DNA of 64,000 bases from Hypericum androsaemum (GCA_963995505.1 OZ023187.1:15153176-15217175); one strand, 5' to 3'; counted from the first letter of the stretch, positions 11,150 to 22,830 are shown. Notes: generated by a model not told the origin, from the sequence alone. A program made the numbers and translations.

Positions 11150-12680
11150 TATCTAGAAGGGGCTTAAGCCTGCCCACAAGGATCTTATTATGATCTTGTA
11201 CAGAACACTACAGAGGTAATAGGACATAACTGGGACAGGGTCTCGGGCATAGAGACTTTGGGAATAAGGGCAATCAAAGTGGTGTTCAGGTGAGGAGGAA
11301 GGAACCCACTCCGAAAGAACTCCTGGACCTGGGCACACACAGAGTCACCGACCACCTCCCAACATCTCTGAAAGAAAATAGCCTGGTAGCCATCTTCCCA
11401 CCTGAAATAAGCCATCGCGAACATCAGCCAAGGAGATAGGGGTATAGAGGCCCGTAAGGAGACTATCAGCCAGGCTAGGGAACCCATTCCTAAACGGAAA
11501 GGTCAGACGGGTTGCCTGCTCCTCAAAGTAAAGGCACCGAAAGTGGTCAACAGCGAGAGAGCAAAAGGAGTCCTGGTCCCAAAGCCACTCGCCATCAGGG
11601 AAAAGGAGACCGCGGACACGGTTACCATGCCGACGAACAACAGTCGAGGTATAGAAGAAGCGGGTGTTGCGATCTCCATCAGCAATCCACTGCTCCCTAG
11701 ACTTCTGCATCCAGAAGAGTGCCTCCTAATCAAGAATATCATCCAACTCTCCACGCAGCTTCTCCTCCAGGCGGAGCAAACCCTGTATGGTGCCAGTAGC
11801 CAAAGATCTCTGGATCTCCTCTAGCCGAGCAGTGCATCTTTCCTTACGGTAGAGGATATGACCAAATATCTCACGGTTCCATTGACGTAAAGTCGGGGTG
11901 AGAGACTCAAGTACACTACTGGCTAGAGACGGCTTCGACCACTGAGCATCAAGGAAGGGCATAAAGTCAGAGTGGAGAAGCCAGACAGACAGGTAGTGAA
12001 ACGGCCTCTCCCTCCTACTCCCCCCCTCACTCGGTCGAAGCTCAAAGAGGAGCGGCAAGTGGTCAGAGGCCACACGCGGGAGGTGCATGACTATCACCTC
12101 TGGCCAATCAACCTGCCAATCACCATTACATAGAATCCGATCAAGGCGCTTGGAGACCCTGGTGGAGATTTTACGCCCGCGAGCCCAAGTGAACCTCGAT
12201 CTCAGAAAACTAACATCAATGAGGCCTAAGGTATCAATATGCTCAGCAAAACGCATGTCCTGGTCTGAAAGGGCATCCGAACCCCCTGCCTCTCATCGAG
12301 GGACCGGATGTCGTTGAAGTCACCTCCAAGAATCCAAGGCCCAACGATGGTGGCACTGAGGTCGAAAAGCCACTCCCACATGCTTTGGCGTTCCGTAGCT
12401 CTGGGACTGGCATAGACGGCAGTGAGCTAGAAGGTATCCCGATGGTGGCTGACTATCGTTTGAATAAATTGACTATCCCAAACCTGAATAAAAATGTACA
12501 CCACGGGCTCATCCCAGAAAAGCCAAATACTCCCACTATGCCCAGCAGCCTCGACGCGCTCAATATTCGAGAAACCCAGATGATGGCAAACCCTAGTGAC
12601 CTGGAGAAAGCGGGGCTTACCGGCCGCACAACGGTTCCAAAAAAGAAAAGAAAGACTCTTTGACTACAATGCCTCTTTGA
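11150..12680 (-). pseudogene. LINE (L1-type) fragment: endonuclease and start of RT
   Basis: Reading on the minus strand from 12680 down, successive frames show an AP-type endonuclease. The LGGDFND motif is near 12320, followed by RFTWARG and then the SDHLPLL block near 12050. A linker contains REQWIADGDRNTRFF. The start of reverse transcriptase (LIALIPKV, then CPI...VLYKI) is near 11280-11200. Several frameshifts and stops separate the pieces. The finger, palm and catalytic RT motifs, RNase H, 3' UTR and poly(A) are missing, so it is an internal fragment rather than a simple 5'-truncated insertion. No function is expected. Confidence 0.85.
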
Positions 12681-13407
12681 CCGGGAAACAAAGGCGTTAC
12701 CCGTCATCTGTTCTCCCACTGTTCCACCTCTCGATTGACCACAATGCCCTCCTCATAATTTTTTTTGAGAAGGTTAATCTCACTTGGCATATACAGTGCC
12801 CAAATAGAGGGCGGCTCTTGTCCTACTCGATTCTCAGGCTTCAATTAATTTATTTGGTTGAGTGACAAATTGTCAGATTGAAGTAACCATCTTTTTTTTA
12901 ATCTAAAATTTAAACCGAATACGATTTCAAATAATAGAAAAATTGTCTCATAACCATTACTGCAAATTTACTGTTCATAACATTAGTTACAACAACATTA
13001 GCTATACAACTTATCAAAAAAAAAATTAGATATACAAATACGAGTTTCCTCCAACCAAATTTTTAGTGTGATCTATTGTTGCAACCTCTTCTTCTGAAGA
13101 TACTTAACATCTTTTTTTACGTAAATATTATTACATTATTAAAATTTTACTTATAAAATTGTACTTTGAGGAAGCAATCCAGTTGATTTGTTGAGTAATT
13201 AGATCATACCTCTAATCCGGGGAATGATCAACTTCATGTGTTGGTGAATTTGTTGGAAGATTGCTTATGTTATACATTGTATGTAATACTCAATTTAAGG
13301 ACATGTCATTTATCTCACATCTTCCCCTAAAAAAATTATCTCACATCTAATGCACCCAAGCTATTTTTTTAACATCTGGTATTCGACTCGAACACTACGA
13401 GACCCTA
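12681..13407. other. Intergenic DNA, no gene seen
   Basis: AT-rich sequence without a recognisable coding region or repeat boundary. Confidence 0.5.
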
Positions 13408-13516
13408 ATTTTTTTAAGGTAAATTTTTACACCATGACACATGTGAGGATTTGAATTCTAGACTTCCTAGGTATTTACAATGTCTTGTGCCGTTAAACTA
13501 CAAGTCCTTTGGCCTA
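13408..13516 (-). mobile_element. tRNA-derived SINE-like element
   Basis: On the minus strand it has a box A-like region (GTAGTTTAACGGCAC), a box B-like ATTCAAATCC about 45 bp later, and an A-rich end near 13410. A related copy lies at 16133-16243 and a shorter relative at 40552-40620. Box matches are imperfect, so it is probably an old, inactive insertion. Confidence 0.55.
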
Positions 13517-14531
13517 CGGATCATATTTAGAAAAGTACTTCTCATGATAATGTCTTTTACATTCGTAAGATTTGGATTCAAGACTTTGTTACGTGAATTC
13601 AAATCTCTTATCACTTGTAATAACTACTATTTTACAAAGCTATTTCATACAATTACATGTTAAGAAATTGACATAGCAGTCATGAAGTGTGCAAACAGTT
13701 AAGCTTAGTTGTTCACATGAATAAGGCACTAGACGTATAATTTTTTTCGGGAACTATGATATTTTGATAACGCTTTAACCAATTAATTTAATTTTAAACT
13801 CGCTAAAATTTTAAATAATGTTAAGAACTCACTCCGTCAAAATTTATCAATAACATTCTATTTTCATAGTTTAAATTTGAAATCTTTAATTAATTTTCTA
13901 CCGGAGAGATACACCTTAATTGGGTACCATGATTAATCAGTCGTATGTATAAATTTAATTGGCTTGTTTACACCTACCGGCAGCAAGTTGGTCTTAAACA
14001 GCTGTATGACAAACAAGCTCCAATTATTATACTTCCATTGCACATTGCTTTAAAGTGGTGTATGGGTCCTATATGGGACCTTACAAGACAATCAAATAGA
14101 GACATCAAGCAAGGCACCAAATAATTCTCCCATCAAAGCATTAGTCAATAGCCACTACATTCCCCGCTGGTAGCTGCTGGATCCTAATTAATCAAAGCTC
14201 ATTACATGGTACAAGACAAAAAAAATAACACAAACACCACATTTGTTTGGTTGATACTACCTGTTATTCTCACATCCACTGTATGGACTAATTCAGGGTC
14301 GAGTCAAGTAATATTTCTAAATAATGATAAAATAAATATTTAACACTGATGCGTTCCACTCGAACTTTAGACTTATTGACCAATAACAAAAGGGCAATTT
14401 GGTGAAATCCCCACTCCCCCTCTCTTTCTTTCCCTTAAACAAAACCCAAAATCACTCCATAAACCCCTCCCATTCCCCACTTTTTCCCTCTTTTCTTTCC
14501 TCTCTCCCCCACACTAAAACAATCACCAACC
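13517..14531. other. Intergenic DNA and upstream region of the DUF538 gene
   Basis: No gene seen. The last 120 bp (from about 14410) are C/T-rich with few G, typical of a plant 5' leader, and probably contain the start of the DUF538 transcript. No clear TATA box was found. Confidence 0.45.
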
Positions 14532-15904
14532 ATGACCATCTTTTTCATCCCCAAAGCTAGAAATTTCCCTTTCTCAACACTCACTGTCCTCTTCCTCCTC
14601 CTATCTCTCCACCCTCCATTTTCCTCCTCCTCAATACATGACCTCCTCATCTCCAATGGCTTACCAGCTGGCCTCCTCCCAAAGGAGGTCAAATCCTACA
14701 CCTTCTCCATCGATGGCCACCTTGAGGTCTTCCTCAATGGCCCATGCATGACCAAGTATGAGAATAGGGTTTACTTTGAGAGTGTTGTTAGGGCAAACCT
14801 CACCTATGGCAGCCTCACTGGAGTGATGGGCTTAACCCAAGAAGAGCTCTTCCTTTGGCTCCCAGTTAAGGACATCATAGTTGATGACCCCAGATCAGGC
14901 CTCATCTTGTTTGACATTGGGTTTGTGCACAAACAATTCTCACTGTCACTCTTTGAAAGCCCTCCTCATTGTGGCTCTAAAGGTAAAACTATCCCTTCGT
15001 TCTTATTCGATTCTGAATTAGTCGTTACTTGATAAAATCTGTATTTTTTGGGTTTATAGTTTAGTTAGATTGATTTGTACCCAAACAATTCTCCTTGTCA
15101 TTCTTTGAAAGCCCTCTTCATTGTCGTTCCAAAGGTAAATCTTAATTTTGATTATGAATTAGTCGAGAAAAGTGAAAACACGTAATTGAGATTAATTAAT
15201 TGCCAAGTTTTTTTGTGGGTACTTGGATTTCTGTTATGAGTTGATGGGAAACGGGCAATTAGAAACATAAATTGGAATTTATGTTTCCAATAGTCAAAAA
15301 CGTCCTGTCATGTCTGTTGGTGTAGCCACAGTGGATGTCCAATGGATGGGAGTGGTGTTTCACGAGAGTCTGTTTCCTTTCCCAACCATTATTATGTTTT
15401 TATTATTATTTATTATCTGCTTTATTTGGTAAAAATATGTTTTTATTCTTTTGTCACATCCTATCATAATTTACACTTTCTTAAATAAACCCCTAAAAGG
15501 AAAATGGCCAGTCTCGAACTTTTTTCTGGACGTTTTGAATGACCGTAAATTGAATACAATTTTATTTAAGTAGAGTGTAATTTTGAAATCGGTGCACTTC
15601 CGGTGCATATATTCTAGATATCTAGAAGAAGAAAAATCATCTTGTACCGGAATCGACTTTATTTTTTGACTAGTTGGGTAGTGGAACCTGATGGTATACA
15701 CTATTTTACCAGAGTTACATTTGTTTTCCCGATAAATACTCGCTTGTATTATTGTAATTATGTTTTTTCGTTTTCATTTTTATCCCTTTTCCGTAATTTC
15801 AGTTTAATTCCGAACATCGGAATGTGTTGATCATGTGATATTGTGCAGGTGTATTGAAGAACCATGTGAGGAAGGGCCAAGAAGAACATGAAGCCATGAG
15901 ATAA
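14532..15904 (+). CDS. DUF538 family secreted protein, two exons
   Basis: CDS join(14532..14982,15849..15904), 168 residues. Residues about 12-34 form a hydrophobic N-terminal signal peptide. The rest is a DUF538 domain: DLLISNGLPAGLLP, then VKSYTFSIDGHLEVFLNGPC, YENRVYFESVVRANLTYG, LTGVMGLTQEELFLWLPVKD and GLILFDIGFVHKQFSLSLFE. Length is normal for the family. The intron has a GTAAAACT donor and a GTGCAG acceptor and is phase 1; exon 2 adds only 18 residues, basic and polar. DUF538 proteins are plant-specific and largely uncharacterised, with stress-induced members reported. I infer export to the apoplast or an endomembrane location. The start is the first ATG after the pyrimidine-rich leader. 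The intron carries a copy of the exon 1 end (see 15074-15166). Confidence 0.88.
15074..15166 (+). repeat. Diverged copy of exon 1 end and donor inside DUF538 intron
   Basis: Matches 14923-15026 (end of exon 1 plus start of intron) at an offset of about 152 bp, later 140 bp after a small indel. It includes a second plausible splice donor, AAAG|GTAAAT, at 15135. Looks like an old tandem duplication. Confidence 0.75.
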
Positions 15905-16132
15905 AAATAGATGCAGTGTCCTCCTGTCTTGCCTCACCCAACTTTTGTCTTCCTCTTCATAATTGTCGTTTAGCTGATTGCCAATGGCCGTCCTCTGTGT
16001 TTTCCTTTGTTTTTTTTGTTGCTAATTACTAGTTTTCTGTAGGTAGATAGGTTTTTGAACAAATTGGAAATACTTTTAATTTTTTGTTAATCCATGCTAA
16101 TCAAAATTAGGATTTGTAATTTTTGGTTATCA
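15905..16132 (+). other. 3' flank of DUF538 gene
   Basis: Contains the presumed 3' UTR. T-rich with no further coding sequence. Confidence 0.4.
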
Positions 16133-16243
16133 TTTTTTTAAAGGTAAATTATTACACCATGATATTGCCAAAGTTTGAATATTAAATCTCTTAAGTATTT
16201 ATAACGTCTTGTGTCATTGGGATACAAGTTCTTTGGCCACAAG
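16133..16243 (-). mobile_element. tRNA-derived SINE-like element, second copy
   Basis: Minus strand reads GGCCAAAGAACTTGTATCCC, then CACAAGACGTTATAAATACTT, a degenerate box B and an A-rich end, matching the copy at 13408-13516 over its length with scattered differences. Confidence 0.55.
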
Positions 16244-17018
16244 GAAAGTATTGTTTTTCTTGTTTAATTTGAACACTTGAATCTCCAACCAAAAAATACT
16301 GATCACTTATCCTGGATCCCATTTTAGATTCGCAAATAGCCATTTTTAAAGAGCTAATTAGCGGGTCTCAGTAGTGGCAAAAAAACCGAGATGAAGCAAT
16401 TTAATATTTATCCAAGAAGTTACAATCTCGCCAAATAAAAAATTATCGAAGGGTTACTTTCATAAGTTACCCGAAATTAATAGAAACGAAATTGGGAATT
16501 ATACCGGTTAATTTGAATTGAGTTGGACATAATTACGAAAATTTATTTGTTGACTTTGGCCTAATGAAAGTGGAGACTATTGATTGTCTGCAATCATAAA
16601 ATAACGTTAATCAAATGCCTGTTTGTTTTCATTGCATTTAGTTTCATTAACCAACGTCCCAATACATTAGATTTTTTTAATCACAAAGTTTATGGATATA
16701 GATTAGAGGGTAAGATGAAGTCCAAGAGATGTCAACTAAACCTATATTAAATGGTGGTAAGTGGGTTTAAAGTGACAAAGGATATAAGATAATTAAGAGC
16801 AAAATTATTTTCATGATAATGTTCATTTTAGTAATACTGCGGACGCATCAATCCAAAAAATTCCAACCGACAGCGGATAAAGTTTCTATTTGAAATTTGG
16901 TATTAAGTTCAACCTCTAAACATCGAGTATTTTTTATCTTTGAAAAAATAATCACTGGAATTTTGAAAGATTTTTCATTTTTCAGCTCTCTGATTCTTAT
17001 ATGTTACTTTTATAGGAC
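16244..17018. other. Intergenic DNA, no gene seen
   Basis: AT-rich; no open frame of interest and no clear repeat. Confidence 0.5.
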
Positions 17019-17410
17019 ATGGTTTTAAAAACAACCCGTAGATCAATCAAAATTTACCGTCATGGTGTTGGAGATTTTTTAAAATAAACAATCTATATTA
17101 TTTATTATATTTAGTATTAAAATAGCAAAATTATAAATATTATCTAATTTTATTACATAAGTTATAATATATAAGTATCAAAATCATAATTTAACCACTC
17201 TTCATCTACTAAAATTTACTTTGTTCAAAAACTTTTTTGGCTAGATTGGTCGGTCCAACAATGAAAACCGGTTAATCCGACCAGTTAAATGGGTGGTCAA
17301 CACCGTTGACAGCCGGCTGAATCTCACCCCGAATTTAGGCTGAAAATCAATCCGAGGTTAACCATGAGTCATAGTCCGATCATCGATCAGACCGTATTTT
17401 TTAAAACCAT
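17019..17410. mobile_element. MITE, CATGGTTTTAAAAAC family
   Basis: Ends are inverted: ATGGTTTTAAAAAC at the left, reading back as ATGGTTTTAAAAAATACG at the right. Subterminal motifs with alternating GACC and GGTC resemble the 43979-44478 element. A clear target-site duplication was not found. Confidence 0.5.
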
Positions 17411-17418
17411 AGTACATA

Positions 17419-17806
17419 GGGGTAAGATTTGGTCCTGGAAGGCCAAATCCAACCAGGACCGTCCTGGACGATTCAATGGTTGATTTAGTTATGATTCAAT
17501 GGTTCACTCAATTATGATTCAATGGTCTACCTAGTTATGATTCAATGGTCCGTTTTTTCCCGTCCCGGATAAATCGGGGTCTGTCCCAGTTACCCAATTA
17601 CGATTCAATGGTTTACTCAGTTACGATTCAATAGTTTACTCAGTTACGATTCAATAGTTTACCCAGTTATGATTCGATGGTTGTAAACTTTTTTTATTTT
17701 GCACCCCCGTATTTCTACATTTTTACAAAATAGTCCCCGCGTGTCCTTCAATAAAAATCCTCCAGCACCGTGCTGGATTTGGCCTCCGGGACCAAATCCG
17801 GTCCCT
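17419..17806. mobile_element. MITE with 8-bp target duplication (hAT-like)
   Basis: Flanked by AGTACATA at 17411-17418 and 17807-17814. Inverted ends share GATTTGGTCCTGG and GGCCAAATCC-type blocks over roughly 40 bp. The interior holds a minisatellite of about 23-bp units. An 8-bp duplication suggests hAT mobilisation. It lies about 50-80 bp upstream of the start region of the CCCH-RING gene. Confidence 0.65.
17475..17685 (+). repeat. Minisatellite, about 23-bp unit
   Basis: Units of the form GATTCAATGGTTYACTCAGT are repeated about eight times with substitutions, interrupted near 17555-17605 by a GC-richer block. Confidence 0.7.
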
Positions 17807-17892
17807 AGTACATAATACTCGACCCAGCCCAACCCCAAATTTCCCAAATCTCCTAAATTTCCCTAAGAAAAGATTACACAGTAGAATCCCTA

Positions 17893-17894
<2 letters not shown>

Positions 17895-17950
<56 letters not shown>
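17895..17950 (+). repeat. Poly(C)31 followed by (CT)n
   Basis: 31 uninterrupted C at 17895-17925, then about 12-13 CT units. It sits in the predicted 5' leader or core promoter of the gene at 19071. CT tracts are common in plant leaders; a C-run this long is unusual and error-prone in sequencing. Confidence 0.85.
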
Positions 17951-17995
17951 ACGATTCTCCGGCAAGAGCTCCGGCGTCGACGCTTGCACCCTCAG

Positions 17996-19018
17996 GTAAT
18001 TCTACCCTCCTCCTACCTTTCCCCGTGTTTCTATCCGGTGTCGTTCGTCGTCGGTTTGGAGCTAGGTTTCTCGAATTAGGAATTTGTGTTTAGGGTTTAG
18101 TTAGTTGCTTATTTGTCGGTCTTAGTCAGGTTGTGAGTTATGAAGCGTTTCTTTTCATTGATTCCACCTTAATCGTAGAATATGAAGAGCTCGAACGGTG
18201 TTGGGTTGATTATGGAGGGGAAAAGGATGCTTCTTTGGGAAGCTCTTCGTTCTGTTGTTGGTGGTGGTGGCGTCCAGGAGTTCGATTTGTTCGCTTTTGG
18301 TTCGTAATCTGTTCAGAGTTTGGATTTTCATTAATGGGGTTTCTAGTTCATGGGCTGATGTTGCTAAATTCTTCGCCTTTTATGTTGTTTGGCTTTTCTT
18401 GGTCTTATTCTATATATACATCGTGATCCCGTGGAATGCAGGGTTCTGGAATTACCAGTTGTGGAAGCGTGGCGAGGAGGGGTTTTTTGCCTCGTGGAAT
18501 TCTATATATACTCGAAGAAGCTTGTTTCTCTGGGATGAGTACGTCATGTTTTTGTTTTTGGTAGTCGCTGGTCATGAACGTTTAACTTGGTTTACGTACT
18601 AATTAATTTGAAATCCTTAGGATTTTGGAGTTCCTGTTATTCTCTTCTCCGATTTGGTTGTATGGGGCTATAGCTTGTCAGTTTGTTGTCAATTACTATT
18701 CTTTGCTTTTGATGCTGTTTCTCCTTTGCGGACTCCTTGGTCGTTTGTTGCTATTTTTTGGCTTCTGAATGATCCTGTACTCTTGAATGTTGCATTGAAT
18801 AATCTTCACAAAAAAAAAATGTTGCATTGAATACAATACGGGTGAAAGTTACTATCCTCTGTGACGTTATCATGGGAACGCTTTTCCATGTATCAAGTTT
18901 TTTCTTTTTCAATAGTTGAATGGTGTATCTCATTGGGTTTTGTCATTTACAATACACGTGTCCTTTGTCTGGTTTTGTTCCTCTCAATCCTTCTTTGTTT
19001 CACTGTTGAATGATCCAG
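17996..19018 (+). other. Probable 5' UTR intron of the CCCH-RING gene
   Basis: A donor CTCAG|GTAATT at 17996 and an acceptor GATCCAG at 19018 would join the CT-rich leader to the short segment before the ATG at 19071. T-rich like a plant intron. Open frames inside (18133-18602) have no domain and are ignored. Confidence 0.55.
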
Positions 19019-19070
19019 ATTGATTCGAAATTCAAGTGTGTGAAGCAGCGATCAAAGGGATCCCCATGGT

Positions 19071-20483
19071 ATGGCGGATTCGGGAGAACCTCAACCATCT
19101 GAGCCAGGTATGAATGTTTCTTCTTTCCGTTATTTTTCTTTGTTTTGATTTGGTTTGAAGTTGTGTGTTTGATGATCAGTTTGGTGATTGCAGTCTGCAA
19201 CTTCTTTAGGAAGCCAACCAAGAATAAGAATATCCGGAAGAGGGCAGTGGAAGAAGATGACGGCGATGACCCTAATGCAGAGCCTTCTCTCTTGCAAAAT
19301 CAAAAGAAAGCTTCAAAGTCTGATGGGAAATTGTTTTTCTCGTCGGGAACTTCCAAGAGCTCTGCGTTGAATGAACCTGATGCAGGAACAAATAGAGTTT
19401 TCCAATTTGAGTCTTCGAGGGAGATCCAAGTGGAGCATGATAGTAAAGCCACGGCTACTCTGGAAACGGAGACTGAGTTCACGAGAGATGCTCGGGCCGT
19501 TCGTGAGCGGGCTCTTAAGCAAGCCGAGGATGCTCTCAAGGGCAAGAAGCCTAGCTCTGGCGAGGACAAGCTATATAAAGGGATGCATGGGTACACTGAT
19601 CATAAGGCTGGGTTTAGGAGGGAGCATACAATCGCAAGCGAGAAAGCTGGCGGTGCACATGGGCCCCTTAGGGCTTCTGCTCATATCAGGGTGTCAGCTA
19701 GGTTTGATTATCAGCCCGACATCTGCAAGGATTACAAGGAAACGGGTTACTGTGGATATGGCGATTCATGTAAATTTATGCATGACCGAGGGGACTACAA
19801 GTCTGGTTGGCAGATGGAAAAGGAATGGGAGGATGCTGAGAAGGCCAGGAAGAGAAAGTTGGCTTTAGGAGATGATGACGAGGATGATAGTGGTGCTCAA
19901 CCCAGCGACAGCGATGACGAGGATCAACTGCCGTTTGCGTGTTTCATCTGCAGGAAGCCTTTCGTGGATCCTGTTGTCACAAAGTGCAGACATTACTTCT
20001 GCGAGCACTGCGCTTTGAAGGTATGTACATAGAGCTTGCCCATCTGTCTTTTGGTACCATCTTAGTTCGGTGCTCTCAATTTTGTCGACCATTTTAACTG
20101 GAAGTAACTAGTATGGATTGATGATTTGGTATACATTATTGCACTACCACACACTTTAAATAGTGTCTGAGCACTAACATCTTTAGTAGCTTATTCCTCC
20201 ATTGGTTTCTGAGGAGTTGAATTTGAAGTTTGAACTAATAACTGTGCTGGCTCACATGCGACACACGACTGAAACGAGTACCATTTCGTTGGCGACACCG
20301 AGCACGAAATGATCTTGCAATGACAGATATGGGTGGCAATGTGCGTAACATGGCTCATGTTTTTCGTTGCAGCATCATACGAAGAACAAGAAATGTTATG
20401 TCTGCAACCAACCTACCCTTGGCATCTTCAACACAGCTCTAGAGATACGCAAAAGAATGGCGCAAGAGGAGGGTAAACGCTAA
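19071..20483 (+). CDS. CCCH and RING zinc-finger protein, RNF113/Cwc24 type
   Basis: CDS join(19071..19107,19194..20020,20373..20483), 324 residues. The N-terminus has CNFFRKP and a lysine/arginine-rich stretch. A CCCH finger (C-x8-C-x5-C-x3-[21 protein letters not shown]...H) lies at about residues 195-225. An acidic linker rich in D and S follows, then a C3HC4 RING (CFICRKPF...CRHYFCEHC...CYVC) at about 265-308, split by the last intron. The layout is that of eukaryotic RNF113A and yeast Cwc24, spliceosome-associated proteins acting at the first catalytic step; RNF113A also has E3 ligase activity. Nuclear location is inferred. All introns are GT-AG. An out-of-frame ATG at 19066 lies just before the chosen start. 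Confidence 0.93.
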
Positions 20484-20874
20484 ACGGGGCAAATCAGGAG
20501 CTTGTTATATTACTTTGTAGCTGTATATTGTAACCAGGAAACACAGATATGTAGTTCTTCGTTATATTACTTTGTAGATGTTTTAAGAGGAGGTTTAGTT
20601 TTTTTGATAGTGATCGATTCTGAACTCCGGTTAAGAAAATAAAACTCGATCCCTACAATTAACTTCCATTTCTGATCCTGACAAACTAAGCGTCACCCAA
20701 TTGAAATAAAGGTCAAATAGTTTTTTTTATTATCTCAAAAAGTTCAATAAGTACATTGGATTTAAAATTTGTTCACATAGCTCTATGTTCTTCTCCAAAC
20801 GGGGCAATTAACATCTTAAAATTATGTTTTCGGTCATTGGCAACATCTCATCGATTTACATGACATTTTTTATA
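20484..20874. other. 3' flank, no further gene
   Basis: Contains the likely 3' UTR and polyadenylation region of the CCCH-RING gene (AATAAA at about 20638), then AT-rich spacer. Confidence 0.45.
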
Positions 20875-21947
20875 GGACAAATTACTTTCACGTCTCTGAG
20901 GTTTGGTCACTCTCCTCCTAGGGTCCCTAACTTTTGGAAAATGAATGTCCCGTCCCTAAGTTTTGATGATAATAGACTATCGGGTCCCTGGAGCCAGAAT
21001 ATTCCATATTCTCCGGCGATACCCCATTTGAAAAGACCAAAATGCCCTTCCTTGTTAAAAATCTTCATCCTCTTCCTGGAAATAAACAATTTTCAATTAA
21101 AAATAAAAATCAACAAAACGAATCTTCATCTCCGTCCCCAATTTTTCATCTTCGTCTCCAAATCTTCTTCCCCAAATCTTCTTTAAGAATTTACTAAGAA
21201 ACTAAAAACCCACAAGAATTAAAAACCCAGAAAATAAAAACCCAAATCTTCTTCTCCTTCGTTGCTCGCCGACGAGGATGTGGACGAGTGGATGCCCTCC
21301 GCTTGGAACCGGAGCTCCGTGGACGAGAGGATGCCCTCCGCTTGGAGTCGGAGTATGGGAACCCTCGGGTTTGGCAGAGACAGGGATCCACGGGGCCTCC
21401 GTGGCCCACTTCCTCGTCTCCGTCGCGACTGCCTCGTCTCCGTCGCGGCTGCCTCGTCTCCGTCTCGACACCATCGTCTCCGTCCAACGCCTTCGTCTCC
21501 AGTCCGCCCCTTCAGAAGTTATGGAAGAAGAGGACCAGGAGTGGAAAATCTGGGTTTTAGGTCTCCAACGCGGCGGTCTTCAACGTTTTGGGTTTCTGGG
21601 TTCAAGGGATTGGGTTTAATTGTACACGATTAATTATATATTTTTGATTGGGTTTAATTGGATATTTTTAGTATTTAGTTAATTGAGTGTTCTTATTATT
21701 AATTGAGATGAAATGTGAGGAAGAAGGAGTTGAAGGTAAAAGGAGAGAGAATTTTTTTTTGTTTTTTAAGTGAGGGGTATTTTGGTCATTTCAAGTGAGA
21801 GTTCACCGGAGAAAAAGGAATATTCCGGCTCCAGGGACCCGAGAGTCTATTATCATCAAAACTTAGGGACGGGACAATCATTTTCTAAAAGTCAGGGACC
21901 CTAAGGGGAGGATGACCAAACCTCAGGGACGTGAGGGTAATTTACCC
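20875..21947. mobile_element. Foldback/Mutator-like element A, long TIRs
   Basis: Terminal inverted repeats of about 175 bp (20875-21050 and 21772-21947) start near GGGTAAATTACCCTCACGTC as read inward from the right end. Flanks are T/A-rich (TTTTTTATA versus TTTTTTAAT), compatible with a degenerate 9-bp duplication. The interior 21240-21600 is GC-rich with imperfect short repeats (CCTCGTCTCCGTC) and overlapping open frames but no recognisable protein. No transposase is present, so it is non-autonomous. The same terminal family recurs at 50029 and 55308. Confidence 0.75.
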
Positions 21948-22016
21948 TTTTTTTAATATCTTAAATACGTCACATCATTTTATAGTATTTTTAATATAAA
22001 ATTAAAAAGCTTACAA

Positions 22017-22350
22017 TCAGGACACCTTGGTCTCCGGCAAGAACATGTAGATGAAGACAGTGATCACAACAGACATGAGAGGAGCATCGCTGCCAAATCC
22101 AATTGTGTTGAACAACACAAGTGCGTAGAACATGATCCCCTTAATTCCAGTCAATTGCTGCAAGGATGAGGCATGTACTTCCTTTGCTGCAAATTGGCCC
22201 AAGGGTGCTCCACTATTTTTGAAGCCTCACTGGCAGCAACGAGGTCATTCAGTTTCTCATCTGTCTCATCGATATCACGAATTCGCTTCAGTTCGCCCTA
22301 ACCTTCTCGTACTTCCCGCGTTCAATCATCGAATTGGGTGGTATCTCAAT
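22017..22350 (-). pseudogene. Sugar transporter (STP-type) pseudogene fragment
   Basis: Minus-strand frames recall plant monosaccharide/H+ symporters. An [11 protein letters not shown] block is followed by [12 protein letters not shown]...EHPWA, then [30 protein letters not shown], and then abruptly ITVFIYMFLPETK from the C-terminal part. Everything between the seventh helix region and the final motif is missing, and stops and frameshifts occur. This is an internally deleted remnant with no intact transport channel. Confidence 0.8.
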
Positions 22351-22643
22351 TGTTTCTGGTTTTCTACTCATGCTTCGTAGGCTTTTTAATTTTACGTGTA
22401 AAATAACATAAAAGATGATATCTTATATTTAAGATATAAAAAATAATATGTAAGTCGGTGAGGTGTCGTCGGTGATCAGAAACATGATTTTAGGGTGTTA
22501 ATTGGCCAGGGGGCTACATGAACTAATTTCAAGTACATGGTACTTATTGAATCTTTTGAGATAGTAGAATGGACTATCTGAGCTTTATTTCAAAGAAATT
22601 AAACGTTATCGACTAATAAAAAAATCTAAATTATACAAAATTT

Positions 22644-22830
22644 GCAGGGTAAATTATATATGGACTCTGGTGTTTGGTGAAATAGACGATAAGGTCTCTG
22701 TAGTTTGTCTTCTGATTTTGTTGCCCCTCTAGTTTGATTTTATTATACTCTAGGCTACCTCACTATTGTTATTAATTGATTTTTAAATAAATGACTCAAA
22801 TACCCCTAAAGAATTAGAAAAAATCAAAAT
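22644..22830. repeat. Single end of a GGGTAAATTA-type foldback element
   Basis: AGGGTAAATTATATATGGAC then TCTGGTGTTTGGTG matches the terminal repeats at 20875, 50029 and 55308. The opposite end was not found; the stretch is interrupted by the solo LTR at 22831. Confidence 0.45.

Noticed and set aside
18133..18602. Overlapping open frames of 97 and 115 codons
   Set aside because: They lie in the predicted leader intron of the CCCH-RING gene, are T/W/F-rich and have no domain.
21194..21633. Six overlapping open frames on both strands in element A
   Set aside because: GC-rich short repeats open all frames; no motif is recognisable.
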